The notes under the pieces: model-generated | Seen by the model: only the letters and a program-made list of their open reading frames with translations | Told to the model about the DNA's origin: nothing | Databases searched by the model: none | Part shown: positions 30,746 to 42,773 of the stretch, piece by piece | Layout: every line of letters starts with the position of its first letter | Position numbering within the stretch: position 1 is the first letter of the stretch | Program-made: the position numbers and the translations under genes | Origin: Cronobacter muytjensii ATCC 51329 | Lineage (GTDB): Bacteria; Pseudomonadota; Gammaproteobacteria; Enterobacterales; Enterobacteriaceae | Assembly: GCF_001277195.1 (NCBI RefSeq) | Contig: NZ_CP012268.1 | Span: 372,001-436,000 of the forward strand | Reading direction: 5' to 3' | DNA: 64,000 nucleotides

Positions 30746-30765
30746 ATGGCGCGCAAGCGCGCCAT
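30746..30765. terminator. Stem-loop between convergent ygiD and ygiC
   Basis: ATGGCGCG-CAAG-CGCGCCAT, a perfect 8-base stem in the 27-base gap. No T-tract on either side, so termination is uncertain. Confidence 0.45.
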
Positions 30766-30770
30766 CGGTG

Positions 30771-31931
30771 TTATTCCACAAACAGATGCGGATAAAAGCG
30801 CGACAGATCCTGAGTTATCAGTGCCTTGTCTTCGCGAATGCCGATCCCGGCAGGCTGGTCGTTGATAAGCCAGCTGCCAATCAGCGTATAGCTGTCGCCG
30901 AATTTCGGCAACGGGTGGAACTGCTGGACGATGGTGCCTTCCTCGCCGTAAGGGCCGTCCACCTGCGCGACGGTCTGGCCGTTTTCAATGATGGAAACGT
31001 TCGCGCCTTCGCGGGAGAAAAAGGGTTTCACCACATATTTTTCCATCGGCGGTGGATTGTCTTCGCTAAAGTACGCCGGCAGCAGGTTAGGGTGATTCGG
31101 GTAGAGCTCCCAGAGCATCGGCAGTAGCGCTTTGTTAGAGATAATGCTCTTCCAGGCGGGCTCCAGCCAGCGCACGCCCGCGTCTTCCAGCTTGGTGGAA
31201 AACGTCTCGCGCAGCATGTATTCCCACGGATAGAGCTTAAACAGATTGCTGATCACCTGATCCTGCAGATCGGTAAACTGGCCCTTTTCGCCAAGCCCGA
31301 TATCTTCGATAAACAGAAAATCGTTCTCGATCCCGGCTTCGCTGGCGCAATCCTGCAGATATTGCACCGTGCCGCGATCTTCCACGGTATCGCGACAGCA
31401 GGCGAGATGCAGGCGGTTAAAGCCATACTGCGCTTTGAGTTCGGCGAAGCGCTCAATGATCTTTTCCTGCAGGCTGTTGAACTGATCGCTGCCCTGCGGG
31501 AGATTGCCGGCGCGCAACTGATCTTCCAGCCAGATCCACTGAAAGAATGCCGCTTCATACAGCGAGGTTGGCGTGTCGGCGTTGTTTTCGAGCAGTTTCG
31601 GCTCGCCGCGTCCGTCCCAGGCGAGATCGAGACGCGAATAGAGTGACGGCTGACCGCTGCGCCACGACTGGCGAACAAACTCCCATGTATGCTTCGGAAT
31701 GCGGAATTTGGCCATCAGCGCATCGCTGGCGACCACTTTCTCCACCACCTGCAGACACATCTGGTGCAGCTCGGCGGTGACTTCTTCCAGCTTTTCCACC
31801 TGCGCGAGCGTCAGGCGGTAAAAGGCGTCTTCACACCAGTAGGGCTCGCCATACATGGTGTGAAAATTAAAGCCGTACTCGGCGGCTTTTTCGCGCCAGT
31901 CCGGGCGCTCGCTAATCGCGATTCTTTCCAT
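30771..31931 (-). CDS. ygiC: ATP-grasp protein YgiC (glutathionylspermidine-synthase-like)
   Basis: 386 residues, matching the C-terminal synthetase half of glutathionylspermidine synthase and lacking the amidase half. ATP-grasp elements are visible in [14 protein letters not shown] near residue 300 and in the preceding [13 protein letters not shown] region. The ligation substrate is unknown for the E. coli protein. Follows ygiB by 3 bases; in E. coli tolC-ygiB-ygiC form one transcription unit. Confidence 0.93.
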   Translation of the reverse strand: MERIAISERPDWREKAAEYGFNFHTMYGEPYWCEDAFYRLTLAQVEKLEEVTAELHQMCLQVVEKVVASDALMAKFRIPKHTWEFVRQSWRSGQPSLYSRLDLAWDGRGEPKLLENNADTPTSLYEAAFFQWIWLEDQLRAGNLPQGSDQFNSLQEKIIERFAELKAQYGFNRLHLACCRDTVEDRGTVQYLQDCASEAGIENDFLFIEDIGLGEKGQFTDLQDQVISNLFKLYPWEYMLRETFSTKLEDAGVRWLEPAWKSIISNKALLPMLWELYPNHPNLLPAYFSEDNPPPMEKYVVKPFFSREGANVSIIENGQTVAQVDGPYGEEGTIVQQFHPLPKFGDSYTLIGSWLINDQPAGIGIREDKALITQDLSRFYPHLFVE

Positions 31932-31934
31932 GTG

Positions 31935-32588
31935 TTAACCGCCCATTGAACGAGAAGAAGAGCCGGCAGCGCTGCGCTGCATGGTGGCCTGTTTCGCGAC
32001 CGAATCGCCGAAGCCGCCGCGGGTGATGGTCGAGGTGGTCGCCGGTTTCGGCGCCATCGCGGATTTCGGTACGGTCATGGTGCGACCCGGCTGCGCGGCA
32101 CCGTAGTTGCGGCCACTGGCATCGGTATATTTACCGTAGGCCGGGCTCGCCGGGTTGCGCGAGCTGAACAGCGGCTGCTGCGCGAATCCCATGCCGCCGC
32201 CCATCAGACGGCCCATCATGTAGCCGGCCATCAGCGGCATCCACATGCTGCCGGTCTGCTGTGTGGCCTGGCTGGTGTTCGTATTGCTCACCTGCTGACA
32301 CTGATCTTCGCCGAATTCCGCCACGCAGTCTTCGCGCGTCGCATATTTTGGCGCGGTGCGCTCCGCCTCTTTCAGGGCGTTATTGTAGGAGGTGGTGCAT
32401 TCAGCGCTTTTGCCGGGGTTAGCGGCCGCACAGTCGTCGGCGTTCTGATAGAGCTGGACGGTTTCGTCGCTCTTCTCACAGCCCGCCAGCATAAAAGCTG
32501 CCGTGACCGCGAACGCGACCGGCGTTAAATGACGCGCGTTCCAGCTTTTGCGAAACATCGCGCGGTTAATGTGTTTTGTCCGTTTCAT
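31935..32588 (-). CDS. ygiB: DUF1190 lipoprotein-like protein YgiB
   Basis: 217 residues (E. coli 223). The N-terminus is basic, then hydrophobic and ends [10 protein letters not shown], a lipobox-like site. A central Cys-containing region ([18 protein letters not shown] and [13 protein letters not shown]) is followed by a Gly/Met-rich segment ([15 protein letters not shown]) and a Ser/Gly-rich tail ending SSRSMGG. Function unknown. Forms the tolC-ygiB-ygiC unit. Confidence 0.93.
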   Translation of the reverse strand: MKRTKHINRAMFRKSWNARHLTPVAFAVTAAFMLAGCEKSDETVQLYQNADDCAAANPGKSAECTTSYNNALKEAERTAPKYATREDCVAEFGEDQCQQVSNTNTSQATQQTGSMWMPLMAGYMMGRLMGGGMGFAQQPLFSSRNPASPAYGKYTDASGRNYGAAQPGRTMTVPKSAMAPKPATTSTITRGGFGDSVAKQATMQRSAAGSSSRSMGG

Positions 32589-32740
32589 GCCTGCATCCTG
32601 ACCCAGTGGTATTGCACAGTTATGGTGCTCAGGATAGTGGATGAGTGGTCGAAATTAAAGCGGAGAGCCGGATGGCGCGGGGATCTTTACGTTGACTTAC
32701 GTTCAGGCGGGAAGCGCGCTGGCGCCTCCCGCCGGAGGAG

Positions 32741-34231
32741 TTACTGACGGAACGGATTGCTGCTGTTGCCGTTGCTGCTGCGGGTCGCCGCGGCGGGCTG
32801 AACGGCCGGGGCTGCGCCGCCGCCATTCGCCATGTTATTCACGGCGGCGTCCTGCTCCGGGTTTTCCGGGGCGACGCTTTCCGGGGCGGTAGAGACCGGT
32901 TTGCCCAGCGAGTTGTTCAACGCGACCAGATCCTGCTCGTTGAGCGTACCCAGCGCAGATTTAATATTGAGCTGGTTGATCAGGTAGTTATAACGGGCGC
33001 TTGAGAGCTGCTGCTTGGCGTTGTACAGCGTGGTGGTCGCATCCAGCACGTCAACGATAGTACGGGTGCCGACAGAATAGCCGGCTTCCATCGCGTCCAG
33101 CGAACTCTGCGCGGAGACCACGGCCTGCTCATACGCTTTGATGCTGCTGATGGACGCGTTCACGTTGTTGTACGAAGAACGCACGGTCTGCACCACGTTA
33201 CGATGCGCGCTTTCCAGTTTCTCGCTGGCGCCAACGAAGCTGTACTGCGCCTGCTTCACCTGCGAGGTAACCGAGCCGCCACTATAGAGCGGCATGCTGA
33301 AGCTCAGGCCGACGGAGTTCTGACCCACTTTGCTGTCGGCGTAACGGCTGGCTGCCGCCGCGCTGCTGGTTTTGCTGCCGCTGTAGTCGGTGTCAGAAAC
33401 GCTGCTGGAGGCCGTTAAGCCGAGCGTCGGCATATGGCCGGTTTCCGCATAGCGAATCTGTTCGCGCGCCAGGTCCTGGCTCAGACGCGCCTGCAGCAGC
33501 GTCAGGTTGCGCTGTTCTGCTTCTTTCAGCAGCGCGTTAACGGCGGCCGGCTTGTTGGTTTTAAAGCTGTCGACGTTCAGCGAGGCGAGTTGCGGGTAGT
33601 AGTTGCCCGTCACCTGACGCAGCTGCTCCAGCGCGTTGTCGAGGTTGTTGCGCGCGGTGACTTCGTTCGCCAGCACATTGTCATACTGAGCGCGGGCGTT
33701 CTGCACGTCGGTAATAGCGACCAGGCCCACGTTAAAGCGCTGGGTGGTTTGATCGAGCTGGCGGTAAATCGCCTGTTTTTGCGCTTCGGTATAGGAAAGC
33801 GCGTCAATCGCGCTCAGCACCTGGAAATAGGCCGTCGCGGTATTGAGCATCAGCGTCTGCTGATCGGTCTGATAAGTCACGTCCTGGATGCCTGCGGTTT
33901 TTTCCTGCAGCGTCAGGGCGCGCCATTTAGACATATCAAAAATGGTCTGGGTTAACTGTAACGAGGCGCTCTTGGACGTGGTGTCGACGCCGTCGTTATC
34001 GCGAAAACCGCTGTTATAGGTGTAATCTGCACCCAGGCCGAGCTGCGGAAGTAAAGGACTGCGGGCTTCGTTAATTTTTTCGAATGCGGCGTCGCGGTCA
34101 GCAGCGGAGCTGCGCAGGTCCGGGTTGCTTAAACGTGCCTGCTGGTAAACCTGCAACAGGTTTTCTGCCTGGCTCATGGCGCTGAAGCCCGTCAGGCTCA
34201 GGCCGATAAGGATGGGGAGCAGTTTCTTCAT
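32741..34231 (-). CDS. tolC: Outer-membrane efflux channel TolC
   Basis: Trimeric outer-membrane channel used by AcrAB-type pumps and type I secretion. 496 residues from the ATG at 34231, preferred over 34237 because AAGGA is then correctly spaced. Signal peptide ends SAMSQA, mature protein begins ENLLQVYQQARLSNPDLR. The two internally repeated OEP halves are visible. The C-terminus is Ala/Asn-rich and not conserved. The 207-base divergent gap to nudF (34238-34444) should hold promoters for both genes. Confidence 0.98.
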   Translation of the reverse strand: MKKLLPILIGLSLTGFSAMSQAENLLQVYQQARLSNPDLRSSAADRDAAFEKINEARSPLLPQLGLGADYTYNSGFRDNDGVDTTSKSASLQLTQTIFDMSKWRALTLQEKTAGIQDVTYQTDQQTLMLNTATAYFQVLSAIDALSYTEAQKQAIYRQLDQTTQRFNVGLVAITDVQNARAQYDNVLANEVTARNNLDNALEQLRQVTGNYYPQLASLNVDSFKTNKPAAVNALLKEAEQRNLTLLQARLSQDLAREQIRYAETGHMPTLGLTASSSVSDTDYSGSKTSSAAAASRYADSKVGQNSVGLSFSMPLYSGGSVTSQVKQAQYSFVGASEKLESAHRNVVQTVRSSYNNVNASISSIKAYEQAVVSAQSSLDAMEAGYSVGTRTIVDVLDATTTLYNAKQQLSSARYNYLINQLNIKSALGTLNEQDLVALNNSLGKPVSTAPESVAPENPEQDAAVNNMANGGGAAPAVQPAAATRSSNGNSSNPFRQ

Positions 34232-34444
34232 TTGCATTCCTTGTTGTGAAGCATAAAGAATTTATTAGCGCTGTCAGAAGCCGAAAAATTGATCGCCGAT
34301 TCTACCAGAGTCAACCCGCCGTCAGGCTTGGCGTAACGTGCCTTCTGCCGCTAAATTTCCACAATCTATCACATGGGCAATGAAACGGCAGGTAAACTGG
34401 CTTGAAATGCCCAGATTCGGCACCATCTTGAACCGGAAACTCTC

Positions 34445-35077
34445 ATGAGCAAATCAACCAAAAGCCCCGTTACTTTCACCAAAAACGATGTAGAAATTAT
34501 TGCACGGAAAAAGCTATATCGCGGCTTTTTTTCACTCGATCTCTACCGCTTCCGCCACCGCCTTTTTAATGGCGAAATGAGCGGTGAAGTGCGGCGCGAA
34601 ATTTTTGAGCGCGGTCATGCCGCAGTCCTGCTACCCTTTGACCCTGTGCGCGATGAGGTGGTGCTCATTGAGCAGATCCGCATCGCCGCTTTCGACACCA
34701 GCGACACCCCGTGGTTGCTGGAACTGGTCGCCGGTATGATTGAGCCTGGCGAAACGGTGGAAGAGGTCGCCCGCCGCGAGGCGATGGAAGAAGCCGGGCT
34801 CGCCGTCGGGCGCATAAAAAAATTCATGAGCTATCTGGCAAGCCCCGGAGGCACCAGCGAGCGCCTTTCATTAATGGTTGGCGAAGTGGACGCCACGACC
34901 GCGCAAGGCATACACGGTCTGGCTGATGAAAACGAAGATATTCGTGTTCATGTGGTAAGCCGGGAACAGGCATACCTTTGGGTAGAAGAGGGGAGAATCG
35001 ACAACGCGGCCTCGGTCATCGCACTGCAATGGCTGCAGTTACATTATCAAGCATTGAGAAACGAGTGGAACACCTGA
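34445..35077 (+). CDS. nudF: ADP-ribose pyrophosphatase NudF
   Basis: Hydrolyses ADP-ribose to AMP and ribose-5-phosphate. 210 residues (E. coli 209). A full Nudix box is present ([13 protein letters not shown] then [13 protein letters not shown]). First gene of nudF-yqiB-cpdA-yqiA-parE, the same order as E. coli, with very tight spacing. Confidence 0.97.
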   Translation: MSKSTKSPVTFTKNDVEIIARKKLYRGFFSLDLYRFRHRLFNGEMSGEVRREIFERGHAAVLLPFDPVRDEVVLIEQIRIAAFDTSDTPWLLELVAGMIEPGETVEEVARREAMEEAGLAVGRIKKFMSYLASPGGTSERLSLMVGEVDATTAQGIHGLADENEDIRVHVVSREQAYLWVEEGRIDNAASVIALQWLQLHYQALRNEWNT

Positions 35078-35079
35078 AT

Positions 35080-35502
35080 ATGAAGCGTTATACACCTGAT
35101 TTTCCAGAAATGATGCGCCTGTGCGAAACCAACTTCGCGCAGTTGCGCCGCCTGTTGCCGCGCAACGACGCGCCAGGCGAAGCCGTAAGTTATCAGGTGG
35201 CGGGCGCGCAATACCGTTTAACTATCCTGGAATCAACCCGGTACACTACGCTTGTGCAGATAGAGCAAACCGCGCCGAAAGTGAGCTACTGGAGTTTGCC
35301 GTCGATGAGCGTAAGGCTTTACCATGACGCTATGGTCGCGGAAGTGTGTTCAAGCCAGCAGATCTTTCGCTTCAAAGCGCGTTATGATTACCCAAATAAA
35401 AAGTTGCATCAGCGCGACGAAAAACATCAAATTAACCAGTTTCTTGCTGACTGGCTACGCTACTGTTTAGCGCATGGAGCAATGGCGGTTCCGGTTTGTT
35501 AG
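35080..35502 (+). CDS. yqiB: DUF1249 protein YqiB
   Basis: 140 residues beginning [19 protein letters not shown], matching E. coli YqiB. Start ATG at 35080 is two bases after the nudF stop; longer upstream frames lie inside nudF. Soluble, no membrane segment. Function unknown; always found in this operon in enterobacteria. Confidence 0.93.
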   Translation: MKRYTPDFPEMMRLCETNFAQLRRLLPRNDAPGEAVSYQVAGAQYRLTILESTRYTTLVQIEQTAPKVSYWSLPSMSVRLYHDAMVAEVCSSQQIFRFKARYDYPNKKLHQRDEKHQINQFLADWLRYCLAHGAMAVPVC

Positions 35503-35526
35503 CGTCGTGAAACCTAAGGACACCAT

Positions 35527-36354
35527 TTGGAAAGCCTGTTAAACCTTCCTGTTGCTGGTGGGGCCAGCGTCAGGATCTTACAAATTACCGATACTCACCT
35601 GTTTGCCGGAAAGAACGATACGCTGCTCGGGGTTAACACCTGGGAGAGCTACCAGGCTGTGCTGGCGGCCCTCCACGCCGGGCAGCGTGAGTGCGATCTG
35701 ATTGTCGCGACAGGCGATCTCGCGCAGGATCATACGCCTGAGGCCTATGCGCATTTCGCAGCGGGCGTCGCAACGTTACCTGCGCCCTGCGTCTGGCTGC
35801 CGGGAAACCACGATTTCCAGCCCGCCATGTACAGCACGCTGCAGGACGCCGGCATTTCGCCCGCCAAGCGCGTGTTCGCGGGCGACCACTGGCAGGTGCT
35901 GCTGCTCGACAGCCAGGTCTTCGGCGTGCCGCACGGCGAGCTGAGCGACTACCAGCTGGAGTGGCTGGAGCGCATGCTTCAGCAGGCGCCGGAGCGCCAT
36001 ACTTTGCTGCTGCTGCACCATCACCCGCTGCCGTCCGGCTGCGGCTGGCTCGACCAACACAGCCTGCGCAACGCGCAGTCGCTGGATGACGTGCTGAGCC
36101 GCTATCCGCAAGTGAAGCATCTTCTCTGCGGTCATATTCATCAGGAGCTGGATCTCGACTGGAACGGGCGCCGCCTGCTGGCCACGCCGTCCACCTGCGT
36201 TCAGTTCAAACCCCACTGCGCCGGCTTTACGCTCGACACGGTCGCCCCCGGCTGGCGCTGGCTGAATCTGCACCCTGACGGCTCACTCACCACGGAAGTG
36301 TGCCGCCTGGAAGGCGCGCAGTTCCGCCCCGACACCGCATCAGAAGGATACTGA
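35527..36354 (+). CDS. cpdA: 3',5'-cAMP phosphodiesterase CpdA
   Basis: Class III metallophosphoesterase that hydrolyses cAMP. 275 residues, as in E. coli, and like E. coli it uses a TTG start (35527) after TAAGGACACC. Metal-binding blocks are all present: [33 protein letters not shown] and CGHIHQE. Confidence 0.97.
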   Translation: MESLLNLPVAGGASVRILQITDTHLFAGKNDTLLGVNTWESYQAVLAALHAGQRECDLIVATGDLAQDHTPEAYAHFAAGVATLPAPCVWLPGNHDFQPAMYSTLQDAGISPAKRVFAGDHWQVLLLDSQVFGVPHGELSDYQLEWLERMLQQAPERHTLLLLHHHPLPSGCGWLDQHSLRNAQSLDDVLSRYPQVKHLLCGHIHQELDLDWNGRRLLATPSTCVQFKPHCAGFTLDTVAPGWRWLNLHPDGSLTTEVCRLEGAQFRPDTASEGY

Positions 36355-36929
36355 TGTCTACGCTTCTTTATCTCCACGGTTTTAACAGTTCACCTCGCTC
36401 CGCGAAGGCCACCAGCCTGCAGCGCTGGCTGGCGCAACAGCACCCTGACATCAACATGGTCGTTCCTCAACTGCCGCCGTATCCGTCCGATGCCGCGGAG
36501 CTGCTGGAATCGCTGGTGCTTGAGCACGGCGGCGAGCCGCTCGGCATCGTGGGCTCATCGCTCGGCGGCTATTACGCCACCTGGCTTTCGCAATGTTTTA
36601 TGCTGCCTGCGGTGGTGGTTAACCCGGCGGTGCGTCCCTTTGAGCTGCTGACCGATTTCCTCGGCGCTAACGAGAACCCCTACACCGGGCAGCAATATGT
36701 GCTAGAGTCACGCCATATTTACGATCTGAAAGTGATGCAAATCGAGCCGCTCGAAGCCCCCGATCTCCTCTGGCTGTTGCAGCAGACCGGCGACGAGGTG
36801 CTGGATTACCGCCAGGCAGTGGCGTACTACGCGCCGTGCCGTCAGACGGTGGAAACCGGCGGCAACCACGCTTTTGCAGGCTTTGAAGATTATTTCACGC
36901 AGATTGTCGATTTCCTTAGCCTGCATTAA
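36354..36929 (+). CDS. yqiA: Alpha/beta-hydrolase esterase YqiA
   Basis: 191 residues (E. coli 193). Nucleophile elbow GSSLGG, oxyanion region LHGFNSSP, and a late His in TGGNHAFAG complete a serine-hydrolase triad. Overlaps the cpdA stop by one base (TGATG), so translation is probably coupled. The E. coli protein hydrolyses palmitoyl-CoA and model esters. Confidence 0.95.
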   Translation: MSTLLYLHGFNSSPRSAKATSLQRWLAQQHPDINMVVPQLPPYPSDAAELLESLVLEHGGEPLGIVGSSLGGYYATWLSQCFMLPAVVVNPAVRPFELLTDFLGANENPYTGQQYVLESRHIYDLKVMQIEPLEAPDLLWLLQQTGDEVLDYRQAVAYYAPCRQTVETGGNHAFAGFEDYFTQIVDFLSLH

Positions 36930-36956
36930 TGCTAAGGCAACGATCCCGTTTTGTGA

Positions 36957-38864
<1,908 letters not shown>

Positions 38865-38892
38865 TCGCGGCTTACATGCAACCCTTCCTTTC

Positions 38893-38923
38893 AGCGGCGC
38901 CTCTCTGGCGCCGCTGCTTTTTT
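38893..38923 (+). terminator. Rho-independent terminator of the nudF-parE operon
   Basis: AGCGGCGCC-TCTCT-GGCGCCGCT followed by GC and six T, 29 bases after the parE stop. Confidence 0.92.
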
Positions 38924-39003
38924 CGCCACCTCTTCCTGCAGTTTTCTACCACGTAGCACAATGTCTGGTTTTCTTTGCGACTGAGATCAAATTCTGCCGC
39001 TTT

Positions 39004-39028
39004 AATCATTACTCTGGGAGTAATGATT
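39004..39028 (+). promoter_or_regulatory. Perfect palindrome upstream of mdcA, candidate MdcR operator
   Basis: AATCATTACTC-TGG-GAGTAATGATT, 11-base arms with no mismatch. It contains the T-N11-A pattern of LysR-type binding sites. Its centre (39016) is about 63 bases upstream of the start predicted from the promoter at 39044-39072, the usual place of a LysR recognition site. No T-tract follows, so a terminator is unlikely. Confidence 0.7.
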
Positions 39029-39043
39029 CATCCGTTAACTTAA

Positions 39044-39072
39044 TTGATGCTTTTTTCTCCTGGGCGCAGACT
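39044..39072 (+). promoter_or_regulatory. Candidate weak promoter of the mdc operon
   Basis: TTGATG (39044-39049), 17 bases, then CAGACT (39067-39072). The -35 is fair and the -10 poor, as expected of an activator-dependent promoter. Transcription would start near 39079, leaving a leader of about 44 bases with AGGAGG before mdcA. Confidence 0.35.
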
Positions 39073-39122
39073 TGTTTTAGCGTTAAGCAAATCAAAAGAT
39101 TCGCTGAATCAGGAGGTTAATA

Positions 39123-40778
39123 ATGACGGCTAATCAAACGCCGGGGCGTGTCTGGAACACGCGCCGCACGGAGAAACAGCGGCGTCTCGCCTCAGTTCCC
39201 GTGCAGGGCAAAGTGCTCCCCACCGCCGATCTCACGGCCATGCTCGAAAAACTGATAGCCCCGGGCGACCGGGTGGTGCTGGAAGGTAATAACCAGAAAC
39301 AGGCGGATTTTCTCTCCCGCATGCTGGCTGAAGTGAACCCCGAAAAAGTCCACGATCTGCATATGATCATGCCGAGCGTCGGGCGCAGCGAGCATCTCGA
39401 TATTTTTGAAAAAGGCATCGCCCGCAAGCTCGACTTCTCGTTCTCCGGCCCCCAGAGCCTGCGTATTTCGCAGCTGCTGGAAGATGGTCAGCTGGAAATC
39501 GGCGCTATCCATACTTACATCGAACTCTACTCCCGTCTCTATGTCGATCTGGCCCCGAACGTGGCGCTGATCGCCGGTTATAAAGCCGACCGCAAGGGCA
39601 ACCTTTACACTGGCCCGAGTACGGAAGATACCCCGGCGCTGGTGGAAGCCGCCGCGTTCCATGACGGCATCGTTATCGCTCAGGTCAACGAACTGGTGGA
39701 TGACGAGTGCGATCTGCCGCGCGTCGATATCCCTGGCTCCTGGATTGACTACGTCGTGGTGGCGGATAAACCGTTCTTTATCGAACCCCTCTTTACCCGC
39801 GACCCGCGCCTTATCAAACAGGAGCATATCCTGATGGCGATGATGGCGATCAAAGGCATCTACGCTGAACACCAGGTGCAGTCGCTCAACCACGGTATCG
39901 GCTTTAACACTGCCGCCATCGAACTGCTGCTGCCCACATACGGCGAACAGCTCGGCCTGAAGGGCAAAATCTGTAAACACTGGACGCTCAACCCGCATCC
40001 GACGCTGATCCCGGCGATTGAAAGCGGCTGGGTCGAAAGCGTGCACTGCTTCGGTGGCGAACTGGGGATGGAAGAGTACATCCGCGCGCGTCCTGACATC
40101 TTCTTCACCGGGGCGGACGGCTCGATGCGCTCCAACCGCGCTTTCTGCCAACTGGCAGGGCAGTACGCGGTCGATATGTTCATCGGCTCCACCTTACAGG
40201 TGGACGGCTACGCCAACTCCTCAACCGTCACCCGCGGCCGTCTCTCCGGCTTCGGCGGCGCGCCGAATATGGGGCATGACCCACATGGTCGTCGTCACGC
40301 CACCCCGGCCTGGCTCAACATGATCACCGAGCCTGACCCGATGCAGCGCGGTAAAAAGCTGGTGGTGCAGATGGTCGAAACCTTCCAGGCGGGCGTGAAA
40401 CCGACCTTTGTGGAAAAACTCGATGCCGTTGACGTTGCGAAAGCCTCCGGGATGCCGCTGGCGCCGGTCATGATTTACGGCGATGACGTCACTCACGTGC
40501 TTACCGAAGAGGGCATCGCGTACCTCTACCGCGCTTCAAGTCTTGAAGAGCGCCGGGCGATGGTTGCCGCTGTCGCGGGCATCACCGACATCGGTCTTGG
40601 CGTCGATGCCGCACGCGTGGCCGAATTGCGTAAGAGCGGCAAAGTGGTTTACCCGGAAGATATCGGCATTCGTCGCGCCGACGCCACCCGCTCACTGCTT
40701 GCCGCAAGCAGCGTCGCGGATCTGGTGGAATGGTCCGGCGGTCTCTACAACCCACCTGCCAAATTCCGGAGCTGGTAA
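39123..40778 (+). CDS. mdcA: Malonate decarboxylase alpha subunit MdcA
   Basis: Acetyl-S-ACP:malonate ACP transferase. It swaps acetate for malonate on the ACP prosthetic group, the first half of the catalytic cycle. 551 residues, the usual length. Sequence such as RVWNTRRTEKQRRL at the start and ARPDIFFTGADGSMRSNRAF near two-thirds matches the MdcA family of CoA-transferase-like proteins. RBS AGGAGG is optimal. First gene of mdcABCDE; its stop overlaps the mdcB start (TAATG). Confidence 0.96.
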   Translation: MTANQTPGRVWNTRRTEKQRRLASVPVQGKVLPTADLTAMLEKLIAPGDRVVLEGNNQKQADFLSRMLAEVNPEKVHDLHMIMPSVGRSEHLDIFEKGIARKLDFSFSGPQSLRISQLLEDGQLEIGAIHTYIELYSRLYVDLAPNVALIAGYKADRKGNLYTGPSTEDTPALVEAAAFHDGIVIAQVNELVDDECDLPRVDIPGSWIDYVVVADKPFFIEPLFTRDPRLIKQEHILMAMMAIKGIYAEHQVQSLNHGIGFNTAAIELLLPTYGEQLGLKGKICKHWTLNPHPTLIPAIESGWVESVHCFGGELGMEEYIRARPDIFFTGADGSMRSNRAFCQLAGQYAVDMFIGSTLQVDGYANSSTVTRGRLSGFGGAPNMGHDPHGRRHATPAWLNMITEPDPMQRGKKLVVQMVETFQAGVKPTFVEKLDAVDVAKASGMPLAPVMIYGDDVTHVLTEEGIAYLYRASSLEERRAMVAAVAGITDIGLGVDAARVAELRKSGKVVYPEDIGIRRADATRSLLAASSVADLVEWSGGLYNPPAKFRSW

Positions 40779-41638
40779 TGAACCGACAGCCACAGACTCA
40801 CGCCGACGGTACCGCAGCCGCGCTGGCGCGCATCGCCACCGCCTGCCTGATAGATGAAGCGAGACTCACCCCGAAGCCGGGTCTGGTGGACTGTCGGGGG
40901 AGCGGCGCGCACCACGATTTAACGCTCGCGCTGATGGAGCGCTCGGCTCGCAGCCTGACGCCGACGTTTCACGCGCTGGCGCAGCAGAGCTGGCGGCGCC
41001 CCGCAGAGATTGCGCTGCGTGAAACCATCGGGCGTCTGGGCCGTGAGGGCGAGGCGCAGATGATGGCGGCCACCGGCGGGGTAAATACCCACCGCGGCGC
41101 TATCTGGGCGCTGGGGCTGCTGGTGAGCGCCACCGCCATGTGCGGCGCTGAGGCTGACCGCGACGCCATCGCCGCGACCGCGGCGCGGCTCGCCAGTCTG
41201 CCTGACGCCGCCGCGCCGAAGGGCTTCAGCAAAGGTCTGCGCGCTACCCGCCGCTATCGGGTGCCAGGCGCGCGCGAAGAGGCGCAACAGGGGTTTCCGC
41301 ACGTAATGAAACTCGCGCTTCCGCAACTGCACGGGAGCCGCCGCCGCGGCGCGAAGGAGACTGAAGCCCGTCTGGACGCGCTGATGGCGATCATGACCTC
41401 GCTCAGCGATACCTGCGTGCTCAACCGCGCGGGTCTGACCGGTCAATACACCATGCAGCGCGGCGCGCGCGCCGTACTGGCAGCGGGCGGCACAGCGACC
41501 GTCGAGGGGCGTCGCGAACTGGCAAAGCTTGACAGCGAGATGCTGGCGCTCAACGCCTCGCCGGGCGGGGCTGCCGATCTGCTGGCCGCCACGCTCTATC
41601 TCGACCGCGTGGGCGCGTCATCCCGAATAACTGATTAA
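40778..41638 (+). CDS. mdcB: Triphosphoribosyl-dephospho-CoA synthase MdcB
   Basis: Makes 2'-(5''-triphosphoribosyl)-3'-dephospho-CoA from ATP and dephospho-CoA, the precursor of the MdcC cofactor. 286 residues, CitG-related. The family stretch EARLTPKPGLVDCRGSGAH is near residue 26, and TGGVNTHRGAIWALGLL lies near the middle. The start at 40778 overlaps the mdcA stop by one base; an upstream in-frame ATG inside mdcA was rejected. Confidence 0.95.
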   Translation: MNRQPQTHADGTAAALARIATACLIDEARLTPKPGLVDCRGSGAHHDLTLALMERSARSLTPTFHALAQQSWRRPAEIALRETIGRLGREGEAQMMAATGGVNTHRGAIWALGLLVSATAMCGAEADRDAIAATAARLASLPDAAAPKGFSKGLRATRRYRVPGAREEAQQGFPHVMKLALPQLHGSRRRGAKETEARLDALMAIMTSLSDTCVLNRAGLTGQYTMQRGARAVLAAGGTATVEGRRELAKLDSEMLALNASPGGAADLLAATLYLDRVGASSRITD

Positions 41639-41647
41639 GAGGGTGTT

Positions 41648-41947
41648 ATGGAACAGATTACATTGTCATTCCCCGCGAGCCGCACGCTGAGCGGCAGAGC
41701 GCTGGCGGGGGTGGTCGGGTCCGGTGATATGGAAGTCCTGTTCACCGCCGATCAGCAACAGGCGCTCAACGTCACCATCACCACATCTGTGGACAACAGC
41801 ACCGCGCGCTGGAACGCGTTGTTCGACCGCCTCAACATGCAAAACGGCCTGCCGTCCGGCACGCTGATTATCCATGATTTCGGCGCGACGCCCGGCGTGG
41901 CGCGCATTCGCATCGAACAGGTTTTTGAGGAGGCGAACCATGCGTAA
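41648..41947 (+). CDS. mdcC: Malonate decarboxylase acyl carrier protein MdcC
   Basis: Delta subunit, carries acetyl and malonyl groups on a phosphoribosyl-dephospho-CoA arm. 99 residues. The modification site is Ser25 in VVGSGDMEVL, the family motif; it is unrelated to 4'-phosphopantetheine carriers of fatty acid synthesis. Its 3' end overlaps mdcD by 8 bases. Confidence 0.95.
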   Translation: MEQITLSFPASRTLSGRALAGVVGSGDMEVLFTADQQQALNVTITTSVDNSTARWNALFDRLNMQNGLPSGTLIIHDFGATPGVARIRIEQVFEEANHA

Positions 41948-42773
41948 CGACCGCAGCTTTATCGAACTCCGTGCGCGTGACCGTGCAAAAGCGCTGCTGG
42001 ATGAGGGCAGTTACCGCGAACTGCTCGATCCGTTTGAACAGGTGATGTCACCGTGGCTCGGCAAGCAGGGCATCGTGCCGCAGGCTGATGACGGCATGGT
42101 GGTGGCGAAAGGCACCATTAACGGTCAGCCCGCCGTGGTTATCGCCATCGAAGGCACTTTCCAGGGCGGCAGCATGGGCGAAGTTTCCGGCGCGAAAATG
42201 GCCGCCGCGCTGGAGCTGGCGGCGGAAGATAACCGCAACGGCATTCCAACCCAGGCGGTGCTTTGCTTAGAGACCGGCGGCGTGCGTTTACAGGAAGCTA
42301 ATCTCGGCCTCGCGGCGATTGCCGATATCCATGCAGCGATTGTCGATCTGCGCCGCTACACGCCTGTCGTTGGGATCATTGCCGGCACCGTCGGCTGCTT
42401 CGGCGGGATGTCTATTGCCGCCGCGCTGTGCAGCTATCTCATCGTCACCCGCGAGGCGCGCCTTGGCCTCAATGGCCCGCAGGTTATAGAACAGGAAGCA
42501 GGCGTCGAAGAGTACGACTCCCGCGACCGTCCGTTTATCTGGAGCATGACCGGCGGCCAGGTGCGCTATGAAAGCGGCTTTGTCGACGCGCTGGTGGGAG
42601 ATGGCGTCAACGCCGTGAAAACCGCCATGAACGAGGCTATCGCGAAAGGCGTACCGGCACAGCACCGCAGCGACAACTACGCCTGGTATCTCGACCGCCT
42701 CAGCCGCTTCGACACCACGAAACAGGCGGATGCAGAGCAGATCAAACAGGTTTTTGCCCGGGAGGATAAATGA
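41940..42773 (+). CDS. mdcD: Malonate decarboxylase beta subunit MdcD
   Basis: One of two subunits that decarboxylate malonyl-S-ACP to acetyl-S-ACP. 277 residues, carboxyltransferase-like crotonase fold, with CLETGGVRLQEANLG and GTVGCFGGMSIAAALC loops. ATG at 41940 lies inside the end of mdcC. The stop is embedded in the mdcE start region (ATGATGA). Confidence 0.95.
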   Translation: MRNDRSFIELRARDRAKALLDEGSYRELLDPFEQVMSPWLGKQGIVPQADDGMVVAKGTINGQPAVVIAIEGTFQGGSMGEVSGAKMAAALELAAEDNRNGIPTQAVLCLETGGVRLQEANLGLAAIADIHAAIVDLRRYTPVVGIIAGTVGCFGGMSIAAALCSYLIVTREARLGLNGPQVIEQEAGVEEYDSRDRPFIWSMTGGQVRYESGFVDALVGDGVNAVKTAMNEAIAKGVPAQHRSDNYAWYLDRLSRFDTTKQADAEQIKQVFAREDK

